From the NCBI GenBank assembly GCA_963693285.1, contig OY848917.1, positions 27,715,745 to 27,779,744 of the forward strand: 64,000 bases of DNA, in the 5' to 3' direction. A program made the translations under genes and the position numbers. How positions within the stretch are numbered: the first letter of the stretch is position 1; each line of letters starts with the position of its first letter. Origin of the DNA: Xestospongia muta. Its lineage: Eukaryota > Porifera > Demospongiae > Haplosclerida > Petrosiidae. Positions 25,801 to 36,931 of this stretch are shown piece by piece. The notes beneath the pieces are model-generated. The model did not search any database and had not been told where the DNA came from. It saw only the letters and a program-made list of their open reading frames with translations.

Positions 25801-27273
25801 ACATCATCTAGTTTCATTTGACTCATATCTGTACCATAACTGAAATGATAAGATGATGTTTATATGTAATGCAAAAGATATAGATCACTCTATTACTTCA
25901 CTAATCCAGCTCTAGAGTAACTTGATGCTCCTGTGTATTGTAATTGATGACAAATAACATCAGCTTCATTTTGATCATATTGTATATCATCACAAATATT
26001 ACCCCATTGTTCATTATACCATACTTGTACTATGCCATAGTACAAAGAAGACACAGTACTTCCATTAATAAAAAGCCGTACAACACCGTTTCCAAGTGGT
26101 CCTAAAATAAGAGAGTATAATAGTTGGTGTCACTCTTCACATCACATACCAGAACAAGTAAAAATCGTATTAGAACTCTTGTAATATTTACTATTTGCTG
26201 TAAATAGGATGACACAATTACAAAGTTAATTTTGTTAGCTTACTGCATTCAACTGTTATATCTTCATTATGATAACATGAGCTAACTCCAATTGATGGAC
26301 ACTTGTTTCTGATATTTATGCAAGTGTCATAATAATAACTGACTACATTTGTCATCCATATAGGACTTGAAGTATTACCAGGTCTAAAATATAGGTTATT
26401 GATTAAATAGCATAATAGTAACTATATCTTACAAAGTGAGATGATCATAATTGACATAGCTATAATACCCTAGCTGTTTACACACTGTCCTGGCATCATA
26501 AAAACTAAATCCATCATCACATACAGTTCCCCATTGTCCATTACAGTAAACTTCCACACGTCCTTGATTGGAATAACTGCCTCCCATAAGACGTATCATG
26601 CCATTATAAGGATTGCTATCCCAAATTCTTGTTGTATCTGTAAAAGTAACATTTAATATGATTAATTTGCTAAATATCATTTAATATGTGTAGCTCACAG
26701 CACTGGACAGTTGCATCATATGAGTTAGAGTTTGTACACCCACTATCAATGTATGTAGAATACAAACACTGCAATATGGTGAGATAATTGTTGTGAGAAC
26801 ACCTAACATCATCTAGTTTCATAACACTGGTATCAGTGCCATAGCTAAATAAATGGTAAAACCAAAAGTCATGACTGATGTTATATGTCATCAGTTCATC
26901 ATATATGATTTTTGTCATACCTCACTAATCCAGCTCTTGAATAACTTGAGGCTCCAGTATATCCTAACTGATGACATATGACATCAGCTTCATCTTGATT
27001 ATAATATGTGTCATCACAAATGTTACCCCAACCATAATTGTAATAAATTCTGACTATACCATAATAATAAGATGATGACACTGTTCCATTGTGAAAAAGG
27101 ATAACAGCTCCAGTAGCAACACCTGTAAAACCAAGATTTTATTAAGATATTTCATTGATGTTTTATAAGCCATTGATATATAATAGCTTACATTCAATGG
27201 GAACAGTTTCAAAGCACAATATAAAGCCCCATATTACAAGAAACATATGGCTGATATAACAAATGGATTTCAT
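19890..27273 (-). CDS. Twelve-domain SRCR transmembrane receptor, gene B
   Basis: 32 exons, paralogous one to one with gene A: 27192-27273, 26921-27122, 26699-26844, 26433-26637, 26244-26383, 26150-26197, 25897-26101, 25697-25839, 24852-25056, 24661-24800, 24574-24615, 24317-24521, 24122-24267, 23846-24056, 23665-23795, 23559-23609, 23302-23506, 23113-23258, 22840-23044, 22646-22785, 22549-22596, 22285-22489, 22081-22226, 21825-22026, 21640-21779, 21544-21591, 21277-21478, 21078-21220, 20830-21031, 20643-20782, 20405-20599, 19890-20356. The total is 5,136 nt, in frame, giving 1,711 aa. The architecture is signal peptide, six SRCR a/b pairs, a stalk, one helix ([20 protein letters not shown]) and a Tyr-rich tail. 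Compared with A, the stalk exon is longer (195 against 120 nt) and repeats RPTQGTI/RPIQGTI. The tail has YQNQ, YVLP, YEHM and a terminal YDNVI that A lacks. Every domain boundary intron is phase 1. Confidence 0.85.
25091..25273. mobile_element. MITE with terminal inverted repeats and target duplication
   Basis: 183 bp starting ataaaaactgat and ending atcagtttttat, a perfect 12-bp terminal inverted repeat with longer imperfect arms. It is flanked on both sides by atcact (25085-25090 and 25274-25279), a likely target duplication. It lies in the long intron between exons 8 and 9 of gene B. The same copy is at 42609-42792 in gene C. Confidence 0.7.
25274..25640. repeat. Worn palindromic repeats in SRCR B intron
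   Basis: Contains relatives of the 12323-12548 palindrome (ggttatacaggttgcatgtaac, caatagtgcattagt in both orientations), here more diverged and interrupted by a third related arm. No coding content. Confidence 0.5.
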
Positions 27274-27319
27274 ACTCTCAAGTGTCTTAATAAAACTACA
27301 ATTTGTGTTAGCTCATGCA

Positions 27320-27327
27320 TTTAAATA
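27320..27327 (-). promoter_or_regulatory. Candidate TATA box of SRCR gene B
   Basis: TATTTAAA on the reverse strand, 47 nt from the ATG, in the same place as in genes A and C. Confidence 0.35.
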
Positions 27328-27544
27328 TATGCACACACACAGGAAGCTTTTATTTGTTTACCTCTTGTAGCGAAAGGTTGTGGGTATTTCCTTACTTTCT
27401 AGAGGGTTTTTTTAACAAACTTTTGATGTTTGTTCTAATTGAATAAACTCAATTTGATGTTAAATATACTACTGGCTGTTATTTAACAAAACTAAGTGCT
27501 AAAGTTTGTAAACACAAGGTCAAGTAAACAAGTTGTTTATTACC

Positions 27545-28740
27545 TTGTGTATTATACATATGTATATATATATATTTTATGCAATACATATGGTTAATAC
27601 ACACATAGACTATAGATTAACTACCACATACAATTCTCCTTTTGGTTAAGACAATTACATTTTGAGAATATATTGATGTACATGTACAATTTAATAGGTT
27701 TCTGTTCTAAGATATTAAATTATTATCACTATTTGTCATATCAAAATAGTCATTAAAGTAAGTTTGTGGAGAAACCATTGCCAAGAAAGAATCTCTTGGA
27801 AAGCATGATATGAAAAATGTTCTGTCATCACCTATTCATTTTCTGTGAAGGTGTATATTCCGGTTTTATTTTAGATGTTTTTTAGCAGATGTAATTTTTG
27901 TTTGATATAACATTATAATAACTAATCTTGTCAGGAATGTATTGATTCCTATTACAAACATTTAAAGAGCTTTAACTATAACATCACCTTTGTAACTATT
28001 ACTAGTCATCTTTGTTAGACATACTTAAGTTTTAACATCTTGAGTTATAGATTTGACAGTTAAGTGAATGTTATAGGTTAACTAACTATATATACACATT
28101 TATGAAACTAATACATGATTATTAAATAGCAACATGATTTTTAAGATGATTGTTTAGAAACATACATAAGTATATTAAATTTAGCTGATTGACACATAAA
28201 AAATCAAATATTTAATTAGACAAGTCTGAACAAGAAGATTGCTGCGAAAATTTATTTAGTTGAATTAATGGTCCATAGGTAAAAACTACAGGATTGATTG
28301 ATTGCAACAAAGCATTCATAGGTATGTATGTTCTAATAAATAAAGTATGATAATGTACATTGATACATTGTAGCAAGTGTATGCTCTAATAAGTAATGAA
28401 GCATGGCATAACTTTACTTAATTACTTTTTAAAATTAAAGGAAAGAGTGAATTAAAAGTTAAAATGAGATAGGTAGGTAAAAGGATACAGGTACAAGTCA
28501 AGAGAATTAAATAACAAATTGATGAAAAAATAATAATAATAAGTAAGAGTCGAGTATATATAATTTAGTCAACCAATATCTTAAAAATGGTCAAATCTAG
28601 TTGTACTTAAATAACTGTTTGCATTGTTGTATGGCCAGAAAATATCTGTTGCTAGAGGTAAGCATGTCAATAGGCTGTTAGTATCTACATTGGTGCAACT
28701 AGCAAGACCAGTTAGAAAATCCAGTATTTATAGACCAAAT
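27545..28740. other. Intergenic region, no gene seen
   Basis: Highly AT-rich with short at-runs near 27560. It recurs almost unchanged at about 45060-46260 as part of the large duplication. Confidence 0.5.
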
Positions 28741-28744
28741 ACTC

Positions 28745-29090
28745 CAGCAATTTTACAACAACTGGCGTAAGCGACAAGAGTTACCTAAAAGTGATATTTG
28801 TGGTTTTTCCTCCTTTCCACTATCTCAATGTCACGATGCCAATAGGAAGGAGCATCAGTGTCTGGCCACATTGCATCCCAAACCAAAGTTTGGCCTGTTG
28901 TACATGTATTTGTATGGGGCAATGATAACAATATCTGGTCTTTTGCTGTATGTGCTCTGTTGAGTCAGGAGGGATCTAAGGTGGCAGTGCTCCTAATGAC
29001 CTTTGAATAATGACATTCATGGCTGAATGGCTTAACAGTCAACCTTCACTTAATTTAGAGCTTAAATCACTAGTGGAAAGTTCATCAATA
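28745..29090 (-). pseudogene. Orphan endonuclease fragment, second copy
   Basis: The reverse strand holds KDQILLSLP...TLVWDAMWPDTDAPSY, matching the fragment at 14865-15218 and its duplicate at 46262-46570. Adjacent DNA to about 29870 follows the same order as 15230-15700. No reverse transcriptase of the same orientation lies next to it. Confidence 0.45.
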
Positions 29091-29099
29091 TCAACTCCA

Positions 29100-30019
29100 C
29101 AATTATGACAACAGTGTGGTCTGCATTGAGACACCAAGATGCATGACAACAGCAATTCTTACTTCCTCATTTAGCTTGAGTCCCAAGTAAAAGACAGTTA
29201 GACAATTTAACGAGGCATTTGATTCTCTAGAATCACTACCTCTGAACCTAGCATGTGATCTAGTATATTCAACATCTTCAAGAGAATAAACATATGTCCA
29301 TTAAACATGCATACTGATGTGTATTAAAGGCAAGGAAGTGGTGGCATGTCAAGACTTCAGCCCTAGTAGTTATGATGATAATTGTGATGGTGGCTAAGTA
29401 AGCTCTATTTAATTGAAAACTGTCAGGAAGAATAACGTGTACAAGAGTGAGACATCCAGCAGCTGGTACCAAATAATTAATTGGTCAAGGGCAATTACTA
29501 ACTATTACCAACTAAAGCTCAAAAAATAAAACAGCACTTATCTTATGTTACCATCCTTCTTGGTCAATCAGTAATCTGGAAGAATAAAAGAGACATTGCT
29601 AGTAGTCTTCTAGGGAGAACACTTTATATTGATGAAGTACCTCAGGAAAGTCAGGTTATTAAACATAATACACAAGAAAGAGCTGGTAATGTTCCTAATC
29701 ATAATATAGGAGACAATGTCATTAGAAGTAGAAGAACATCTTGACCACCCATACAATAAATAGCAACCTGGAATTAACTTAAGAACTACCTGTCTCTTAG
29801 AAGGGGTGTTGCATTGCTGTATACTCCAGGTGCTGCTGATTGGTAGATATTGTATATGGTATATATATCTGGTATTATAGCTGATAGAACTTGTTTTGCA
29901 GATAATGTAAGTAGTATGGAAGTAATGGTAGCTGGTATTAGGTAGTACAGTATTTCTGTTATCGTAGGTTGCATGGTATTATAGGTAGAACTGGTATTGT
30001 AAGTGGTACAATAACTAGT
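29100..30019. other. Spacer with cryptic TATTRTA-type repeats
   Basis: No gene supported. From about 29860 to 30019 the sequence is built of loosely repeated units such as ggtattataggtagaactgg. It corresponds to 46600-47531 in copy 2. Confidence 0.4.
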
Positions 30020-30038
30020 ATTATAAAAGGTAGCAAAC

Positions 30039-32171
30039 ATGGCATCTGGTGGTTCGTCTCGTCAATGCTGTCATTGTGGCAGAAAGGGCCAATGTCAACG
30101 TTGTTCATATATCAAGAGTGGTCGACACTGTACGTCGTGCCTTCCCTCAAAGTTGGGTACTTGTGTTAATTTGCCAAGCACAACTGTATCATCCTCTAAA
30201 AGTCTGCCATGTGCTCAGCCCTTGTCATCTGGTTCTTCTCCTGCTACCATTAACGCGAAGTCATCAGTTGCTTCGTCCGCCTGTTCACCTGATCTTTTTT
30301 CTCATTCTCAATCACCTTCATCAACAGCATTATCACAGTCAATACCGTTATCACCATCACCACCATTATCACCTTCACCACCGATAGTAAGCTCACTTGA
30401 GTCCATTTCTCTTCATACCCTAGTTACTCCTTTTAACGTTGTTGATTTACCACATTATAGCTCAGTTTCAGACCCAAATTTCATTTGGGGGGATCTGCCA
30501 GGTGTAGTATGTGTTGATTTAATTAACAAGTGTTACTCGAAGATAGTTCATTGGATCCACAACTTGTTTAAGGTCCCCTGGAGAAAGCAAGCCAGACTAT
30601 TTGTGAAAGAGCTAACTCGTCTGTTCCGAGTTTATGTTGAAGACTCTGCTATGGAATGCATTGCCCTCAAGGCAGCCTTCTTGATGCCAACTTTAATGCT
30701 ACAGAAACCTCACTGAAGGTCTAAAGCGAGGGAGCATGTGGTTGCTCTTGAGAGACAGTTGGAGCTGTGGGCTAAAGGCAACTCTGAGGAGTTGCTAAAA
30801 GAAGGAGAAGCTATTCAAAAGACATTTAGTCGGGGCCATCGTGTTCATAGTAAGTCTGAATTAGTGAGGTCGTTCTCCCGCTTCATGTTTGAGGGAAAGG
30901 TCAGGGCTGCATTGAGAGTTCTTAATGAGTCTGACTCCACAGTTGGTACTTCTCTATCTCTTTCGACTCCTTTGTCAGACTCTGATCCTTCACTTGGTAC
31001 TGTTCGTGAAGCTATTCTTCTTAAACATCCTGAGCCTGCTACTGCCTCTCCTGACTACTGTTTACTCACTGACACTCCCCCTTATGACCATGATCCCCAT
31101 TTTGTTGAGTTTGACATCATTGATGGCGTCCATATTAGGAGGACTCTGATGCGAATGGATGGTGGTGCTGGCCCATCAGGATTAGATGTCTCAAGTTGGA
31201 AAAGAATATGCTTGTCTTTCGCTAGGGCATCAGAGGACTTGTGTGACTCTCTTGTGTGCCTAGCAAGAAAGATATGTTCTTGTTATGTTGATCCCTCTGG
31301 TATTGAAACCCTTATGGCCTGTAAACTGATTGCTCTTAATAAAAATCCGGGAATTCGTCCAATCGGCATTGGGGAAGTTTGTCGTCGACTGATAGGTAAA
31401 TCAGTTCTGTTTGTCATTAAACCTGATATTTTGGATGTGACAGGATGTCAGCAACTTTGTGCTGGTCAGAAATCATCTTGTGAGGTGATTGTCCATTGTG
31501 TGAGGAAATTGTATGATTCTGAGAAAGTTGAGGAGGTCCCTTGTGTAGATGCTACTAACGCCTTTAATTCTTTGAATAGGGAGCTGGCTCTCTGCAATAT
31601 TTTACATCTGTGTCCTTCCTATGGGAGGCTAGTGACTAACACTTATCATTTTGACTGTTCTCTTTTTATAGATGGTGATTGTATATTTTCTCATGAAGGC
31701 ACCACACAAGGAGACCCACTTGCTATGAGTATGTTTGCTGTTGCTACAGTTCCACTGATTCAACTACTCAATGAAGTTTCACATACTACCCAACTCTGGC
31801 TGTCTGCATTGCCTTTGAGAGAACATGGATTTGACCTCCATAAGGGCTCATTTAGGGATACCTTATGTATCCGATATGGCTGGAGACCACCTATTCTCCC
31901 ATCCATTTGTGTATGTGGTTCAACATTTACTGTTGACCATTCTCTCTCCTGTCCTTATGGTGGATATCCAACCCATCGCCACAATGAGTTGAGAGACCTG
32001 ACAGCTACTCTCAAAGACGTTTGCCATAAAGTCTGTAGAGAACCTTCTTTACAGCCACTGTCAGGTGATTCACTGTCATATAGAACAGCCAGCCATCAGG
32101 ATGAAGCTCGGTTGGATGTTGCCGCAGACTGGTTCTGGGAGGTACCAGCACAGAGAGTGTTTTTGACGTAA
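30039..32171 (+). pseudogene. Reverse transcriptase ORF of the non-LTR element, interrupted
   Basis: One frame from the ATG at 30039, cut by an in-frame TGA at 30714-30716 and continuing to 32171. The N-terminus is Cys-rich (CCHCGRKGQCQRC...CTSC), probably zinc binding, then Ser/Pro-rich. Reverse transcriptase motifs follow: GPSGLD, IRPIGIGEVCRRLIGK, the motif A region (CVDATNAFNSLN) and motif B (TTQGDPLAMSMFA). The catalytic YxDD motif and thumb are missing. About 20 residues after motif B the sequence jumps to WLSALPLREHGFDLHKGSFRD, so an in-frame internal deletion removed them. Next come CVCG...HSLSCPYGG (zinc knuckle), RHNELRDL and ARLDV of the nuclease. It cannot encode an active polymerase. 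Confidence 0.8.
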
Positions 32172-32560
32172 GGGTAGTCAATCCATTCTCTCAGACGTAC
32201 CAAGGACATTCCCTTCAAGCCTGTTACAAGAAGGCTGAGGATGAAAAGAAGAGAAAGTATGACCAAAAAGTGCGGGAAGTTGAGTTTGGATGCTTTTCCT
32301 TGTTAATATTCTCAACTGGAGGCAGGCTTGGTCCCATTTTATCACTTGTCTACAAGCGTATTGCATCACAACAATCAGAGAAGCACCAGAGACCATACAG
32401 CACACTCGTTAATTTTATCAGATGCAAGCTAGCCTTCTCTATTTTAAGATCTACAATTTGCTGTCTGAGAGGAACCAGATCACAATCACCATCGTCAACC
32501 AATAGTGACTTTCCTATTAGTTATGACGTGGCTCTCTCAGAGGGCCACATTACTTACTAA
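32161..32560 (+). pseudogene. C-terminal nuclease end of the same element in a shifted frame
   Basis: After a run of T near 32158-32163 the coding signal moves to another frame: FDVRVVNPFSQTYQGHSL, then KKAEDEKKRKYDQKVREVEFG and FSTGG, ending at a TAA at 32558-32560. ARLDV in the preceding frame and DVRV here form the D...D-x-(K/R) core. The break is a one-base difference in the T run. Confidence 0.7.
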
Positions 32561-32640
32561 CATTTTTCACTCTTTATCATGTATTGTGTATTATTTGTCT
32601 TCTGGCCCTATTTGTTCTATTTGTTCTAAGGAAATTATAA

Positions 32641-34130
32641 GTATGATTACTCGTAATGCATAAGAATGCATGGGAATGTATATATTTAATGTGCAATACT
32701 TTAATGATTGACTGTAACAATAATTATGTCATCTTACAATTCTTATGTGAAGAGTACAAACATTTTTGCCATAATTCTGATGTAATAAACACAATTAAGA
32801 TGCTTATTACTGGTACATTGACAATTCTTAGCTTATATTTCAGTCAAGTTGTTTTATACACAAACATCAAAGCCATCTACACATTTTGTGCCATGATTTG
32901 ACTGACATGCATACAAATAAGATGCTTATTCAAACTTATCACAGAAAGGTATAAACAGGACTAAACTGTTATTAAGGCTAAAAATATTGGCAAATGATAT
33001 TATTGTTTGTTGTCAGTTCTACATATTCTTCACATTACAATATAATATCTTTCATTGTTCCAGCTGGTAAGAGTTCTTGTTTGGCATATGTAAATTAAAT
33101 ATGACTATTTGTTGATGCATCTGGCACAAGAGTGTTTCAGTTTGTCCTGTGGGACTTCATCTATACCACAAAACATACTAGTATCACCTTCAATATACAC
33201 TGACAATGCCAGTAGTCTTTATTATAAAGAGTGTGTTACATTGTTAACCTAACCTCAATTTTTCTTCATGACATGCAAGCATGAAAAACATCAGGAAATT
33301 TGAATAGTTGAAAGAACTAGAGATTCTAATAATGCCATTGTTGTCAGTACAACAACACAGATTACTGGTTTTTTAGACCCTAAGCAAGCATTTAGCTATC
33401 AAAAAACAGGTGCATGATAATGATGATCTATCTATGTAAGGATCACCCATATTCATTACACCATCAACACTGATTCAAGACTAAGTGATCAAATATTGTG
33501 CCTTCAACATTGTGAAAGATGATATTGTATAGTAGATAGTGTATGCAACAATAATACAGTATTAAAATAAACACAAACAATTAAACTATAGTTAATAAAT
33601 GTAATTGCTTGAATTAGGCTATGAATTTACTACAATTATTTTCTTAAGTAAGGTAAGGTGTTTTCCACCTGAAGGAAATGACCAGGCATTTAGCAGTGTG
33701 TGTGTCCAAAAATAATTATGGGGCTAATGTGTGATATCTATTCTGAGTAGTACAACTGTCACCCTTTACAAGGGCAACACTTTGCATGTGCTCTTCATAC
33801 TCTTCTGCTTTTTCTGTAATTATAAGCTCCTGCTAATACAGAAAAGGTAATAAATCTCTTTGAGGTGGAGATAATATTAAAAAAATCAGCATAAGTGATA
33901 GACGTAAACAAATTGTACGTCAGGAAAAAAATAACAAAAGTCATGTGTTCACAGGAGCATTTACTAAGTTCTAAACTACATAAAGATAACTGCCACAAAG
34001 TATTGTCAGTTTACATGTTGTACAATAACTTTTAATTATACATGTGGTATGATGTACATCTATGTACATGAACTACATGATAGATAAATAATATATACAA
34101 TTCTATGGAATCTAAAACAGCACTTGTCAC
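32641..34130. other. Intergenic region, no gene seen
   Basis: AT-rich, matching 47539-49240 in copy 2. Copy 2 has about 200 extra bases (about 48170-48390) that are absent near 33275. A 71-codon plus-strand frame (32686-32901) recurs in copy 2 only because the DNA is duplicated. Confidence 0.5.
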
Positions 34131-34134
34131 ATGT

Positions 34135-34700
34135 AACAAATAATGGCTATGGAACAAATAGTCAAACTCACCTAGTGAAAATCATTCAGGAATTTTTGAC
34201 ACAGAAGATAACACAGCAAATGTTTTGGTAAGTTCATTGGTACAGTTTGGTTACCATTTATCATATACAGCAGTGACATTATGTGTAATAGATAGAAGCA
34301 TTCAATAAATGTTATAATGTAGGAACCAATTTGTACAATAAAACGATACTTTCTCAAATAAAAAAAAAAAATGATAAACAGCACATTAGGGTTGCACTAA
34401 TATTAACAATAACATTTGTCCAAATGAAAGTCCATTTAATGAGCTATGGAAGAAGACAAAAACACAGTAGCCGGTCCCATCCACAGTGTTAAAAGTGGAT
34501 ACCAGAATGGATCAAATAAGTAAAGTATAATAATATATAAGGTAACCAAGTGAGTCCAAAAGTTTCCAAAGTCATTATGTATAACAAAAACATAATTAAT
34601 ATATACACTGCAAGAATGAGATATCTGTTGTTAGTAACTGCTAATGATGTATGGCTCACTGAGAACATTGGCAACTTTATCTCTGGTTACTAAATCCATG
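34135..34700 (-). pseudogene. PAQR pseudogene in copy 1
   Basis: The reverse strand retains the N-terminal region (around 34650), part of the membrane core and the third-motif region (34150-34200), broken by stops and a deletion that removes the DYxGI motif. Its duplicate is at 49240-49800. Confidence 0.7.
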
Positions 34701-35170
34701 TTGTTTATAATTTAATATCCTAACACCTTACATAACTAAAGGAAGATATTATCATGTGTTATTACCAGTCTGTCTCTTATTACTGTCTTAAGGAAAGTAA
34801 TATTAGCTTGTATAGGTGTCAAATTTATTAAGAAGAAAACAGTTACTAGATAATAAAAAAGTGTAAAGGTTAATCCATTAATAGCATAACTAATAGAACT
34901 ATAAGCATTGACATGACCATACATTATTCCAATGTTTTATATAAAAGTTGATAGTCATGTTCAATATAATATAGTATTTGAAGTCTGTTCTATCAATTAA
35001 CTTTTGTTATAGCTTATTTACAATTTATGTGCAGTTAACATTATTAAATAGTGTAATCACAGACTACGGATTATGATTTGTTTATAATGGTATTACACAT
35101 TTTTTATTCAAATGAAAATAAAAATTAATTGGTGAATTGCTTTATGAATAAAATTGTGAATAATTACAAT
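34700..35170. other. PAQR intergenic spacer, copy 1
   Basis: Non-coding, similar to 4910-5345 and 58890-59350. No other feature seen. Confidence 0.5.
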
Positions 35171-35173
35171 CTG

Positions 35174-36142
35174 TTAATGGATTTTATTAATTTTAAATTC
35201 ATCAGAATGATAAACATGGACTAATATTGCTATAATTAAAAGTCCAATAAAGAAAAATATAAAGAATGGAAAAAATGTACTGTTAAAACTGCCCACATAA
35301 TAATCACTGTAAGTAAGTGTAGAATAGTATAGTTGTGCATCCAATTGAATAGTATATAATTGAATGAAACATAACACAACACTTGTCACATGGAACAATT
35401 GATGGCTATGAAAAAAGTAGTCAAACTTGCCTGGTGAAAATCGTTCAGGAATTCTTGACACAAAAAAGAACATCATTGTGAGTGTCAAAAAATATATCAA
35501 CAAATGGGTTGGTATATTCAATGGTACAGTTTCATTACCATTTATCATATACAACAGCAACTTAGAGGAACATGGAAAGACGCTTACCATATATTGTATA
35601 ATGTATGAACTAATTTGTACAATAAAACGATACTTTTGCAAAGAAAAAAAAGACAAACAACACATTAGGGTTGCACTCAGATTAACAAAAACATTTGTCC
35701 AAATGAAAGTCCATTTATAATCAAATAGAGATTCTCCTAATGGTCGCTCGTAGAAATAGTGTGCTAAGCTGCCACCCATCATATTACTACTGATACCATG
35801 ATAATCAATGATAAAGCATATTTTGCAATACAATTTGGATTTACATCCAAATAAATGAGCTATGGAAGAAGTCAAAAATGTAATAACGTGTCCCAACCAC
35901 AGTGTTAAGAGTGGATACCAGAATGGATCAGATAAGTCAAGTCTACATGACATATAAGGTAACCACACTATCCACAACAGAAATGGAATGAAATGAGTCC
36001 AAAAGTTTCCACAGTCATTATGTACAACAAAAGCATACTTGATACACTGCCAGATAGAGATATCTGTTGGTCGATATCCATTAATGATGTATGGCTCCCT
36101 AAAAAATGGTGAAACTTTGCTTCGAGTTACCAAGTGCTGCAT
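35174..36142 (-). CDS. Class II PAQR (membrane progestin receptor-like), intact copy 1
   Basis: Single-exon frame of 322 aa. Family signatures in order: FFREPYIINGYR (residues about 12-23), the first motif HNDCGNFWTH (about 43-52), the second motif SIAHLFGCKSKL...DYHGIS (about 93-116), and the third motif RIPERFSPGKFDYFFHSHQLFHV (about 228-250). The conserved His/Asp residues that bind metal in this family are present. Seven hydrophobic segments fit the PAQR fold. REPYI-x2-GYR resembles membrane progestin receptors more than adiponectin receptors. The usual NE of the first motif is ND here. ATG was chosen because an in-frame stop lies just upstream in sister copies. It is likely a plasma-membrane or endomembrane receptor or ceramidase-like enzyme. 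The ligand is not predictable. Confidence 0.85.
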   Translation of the reverse strand: MQHLVTRSKVSPFFREPYIINGYRPTDISIWQCIKYAFVVHNDCGNFWTHFIPFLLWIVWLPYMSCRLDLSDPFWYPLLTLWLGHVITFLTSSIAHLFGCKSKLYCKICFIIDYHGISSNMMGGSLAHYFYERPLGESLFDYKWTFIWTNVFVNLSATLMCCLSFFSLQKYRFIVQISSYIIQYMVSVFPCSSKLLLYMINGNETVPLNIPTHLLIYFLTLTMMFFFVSRIPERFSPGKFDYFFHSHQLFHVTSVVLCFIQLYTIQLDAQLYYSTLTYSDYYVGSFNSTFFPFFIFFFIGLLIIAILVHVYHSDEFKINKIH

Positions 36143-36584
36143 GTTTATTTAGAAAGGATCTTCTATTGACAGATCTGCTAGAGTTGCTACTGAAGGATAT
36201 ACTGTTAACACCTATTGCTATAAATCCAATTAAAATGACATGTATTTAACTAGGAAGGAAGTACTATGTGTTATATTTTACAGGTCTATTATATTTGATA
36301 AGGAAGAGAAATCAACACATGATGTTTGGTACAGCTGTCACTACAGATCAAAAAATAAATATGACAAAAGTCATGTCTTTACAAGAGTATAAATTTAGTT
36401 CTCAACTACAATAAGATAAATACCACAAAGTATTGTCAGTTTACATGTTGTACAAACACTTTCAATAATACATGTAAGATGATCTACATGTACATGAACT
36501 ACATAAAGATAGATAATATATATATAATAAACATAAGGTCAGTAAACTGTAAACATTCAATAACGTATTATTATAGTTATAATA
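36143..36584. other. 5' flank of PAQR copy 1
   Basis: Non-coding. It contains the family block aaagtattgtcagtttacatg (36428-36448) shared by all PAQR 5' flanks. The Ty3 LTR begins at 36585, cutting this flank. Confidence 0.5.
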
Positions 36585-36931
36585 TGTAACAGAGAGTGTT
36601 ATTTGGCTACTAGATAAATTGGCTACTTGTCTGGACAGACTCACTGTGCTGCCCTAAAACACTTTGTTTTATAAGATATTTAGACAGTAAATGACATAAT
36701 ATTAATGTACTAACAAAAAACAAACAAAATATAGTTATCTGTCACATGGCTTAAAGTAGGAATTATTTTGATTGGTCAATCATCAAGTGATCCTTCCAGG
36801 TGATCCTTTAGCTATAGTTAAGAAAATAAATTGTACGGGTAAGTGTACAATAATCGGCATACTAATTAATTTAGTCTATCAGGTGTATGTAATTCAATTA
36901 GAGGCCTCATCATCAATCAGCTCCCATAAAA
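36585..36931 (-). repeat. 3' LTR of the Ty3/Gmr1-like element, copy 1
   Basis: Begins tgtaacagagagtgtt on the plus strand and matches the 5' LTR at 55720-56080 almost throughout, except for a short gap near 36756 and its inner end (cataaaa against tgtaaca). A purine-rich stretch (reverse strand AGGAGAAAAGGACAGG, about 36935-36950) adjoins it and is a candidate polypurine tract. Confidence 0.8.

Larger units (their letters stand above)
18868..27543. repeat. SRCR gene B duplication block
   Basis: Tandem homologue of 6235-14628 in the same orientation, carrying gene B. Its right three-fifths (from 22853) also belong to the later, larger duplication whose second copy starts at 40429. Confidence 0.8.
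30027..32633 (+). mobile_element. Non-LTR retrotransposon with restriction-like endonuclease, insertion in copy 1 only
   Basis: 2,607 bp bounded by attataa at 30020-30026 and 32634-32640. Copy 2 of the large duplication has one attataa at the same place (about 47532-47538) and none of the element, so the boundaries and the 7-bp target duplication are read directly. There is no poly-A tail and only 12 nt before the first ATG. Coding content is broken; see the next entries. The Cys-rich N-terminus, reverse transcriptase and C-terminal CxC...HxxxC with a PD-type nuclease recall the R2/NeSL type of layout. The clade is not certain. Confidence 0.8.

Noticed and set aside
29278..29472. 64-codon reverse frame also at 46793-46987
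   Set aside because: Duplicated non-coding DNA; no recognisable motif, and the frame is not shared with the third related block at 15230-15700.
32656..32901. Plus-strand frame conserved in both duplication copies (47586-47798)
   Set aside because: The conservation follows from the recent duplication of the whole segment, and the third partial copy at 56140 does not keep it as a gene.
33240..33260. Telomere-like taacctaacc
   Set aside because: Only two imperfect units occur; it is chance in AT-rich spacer.
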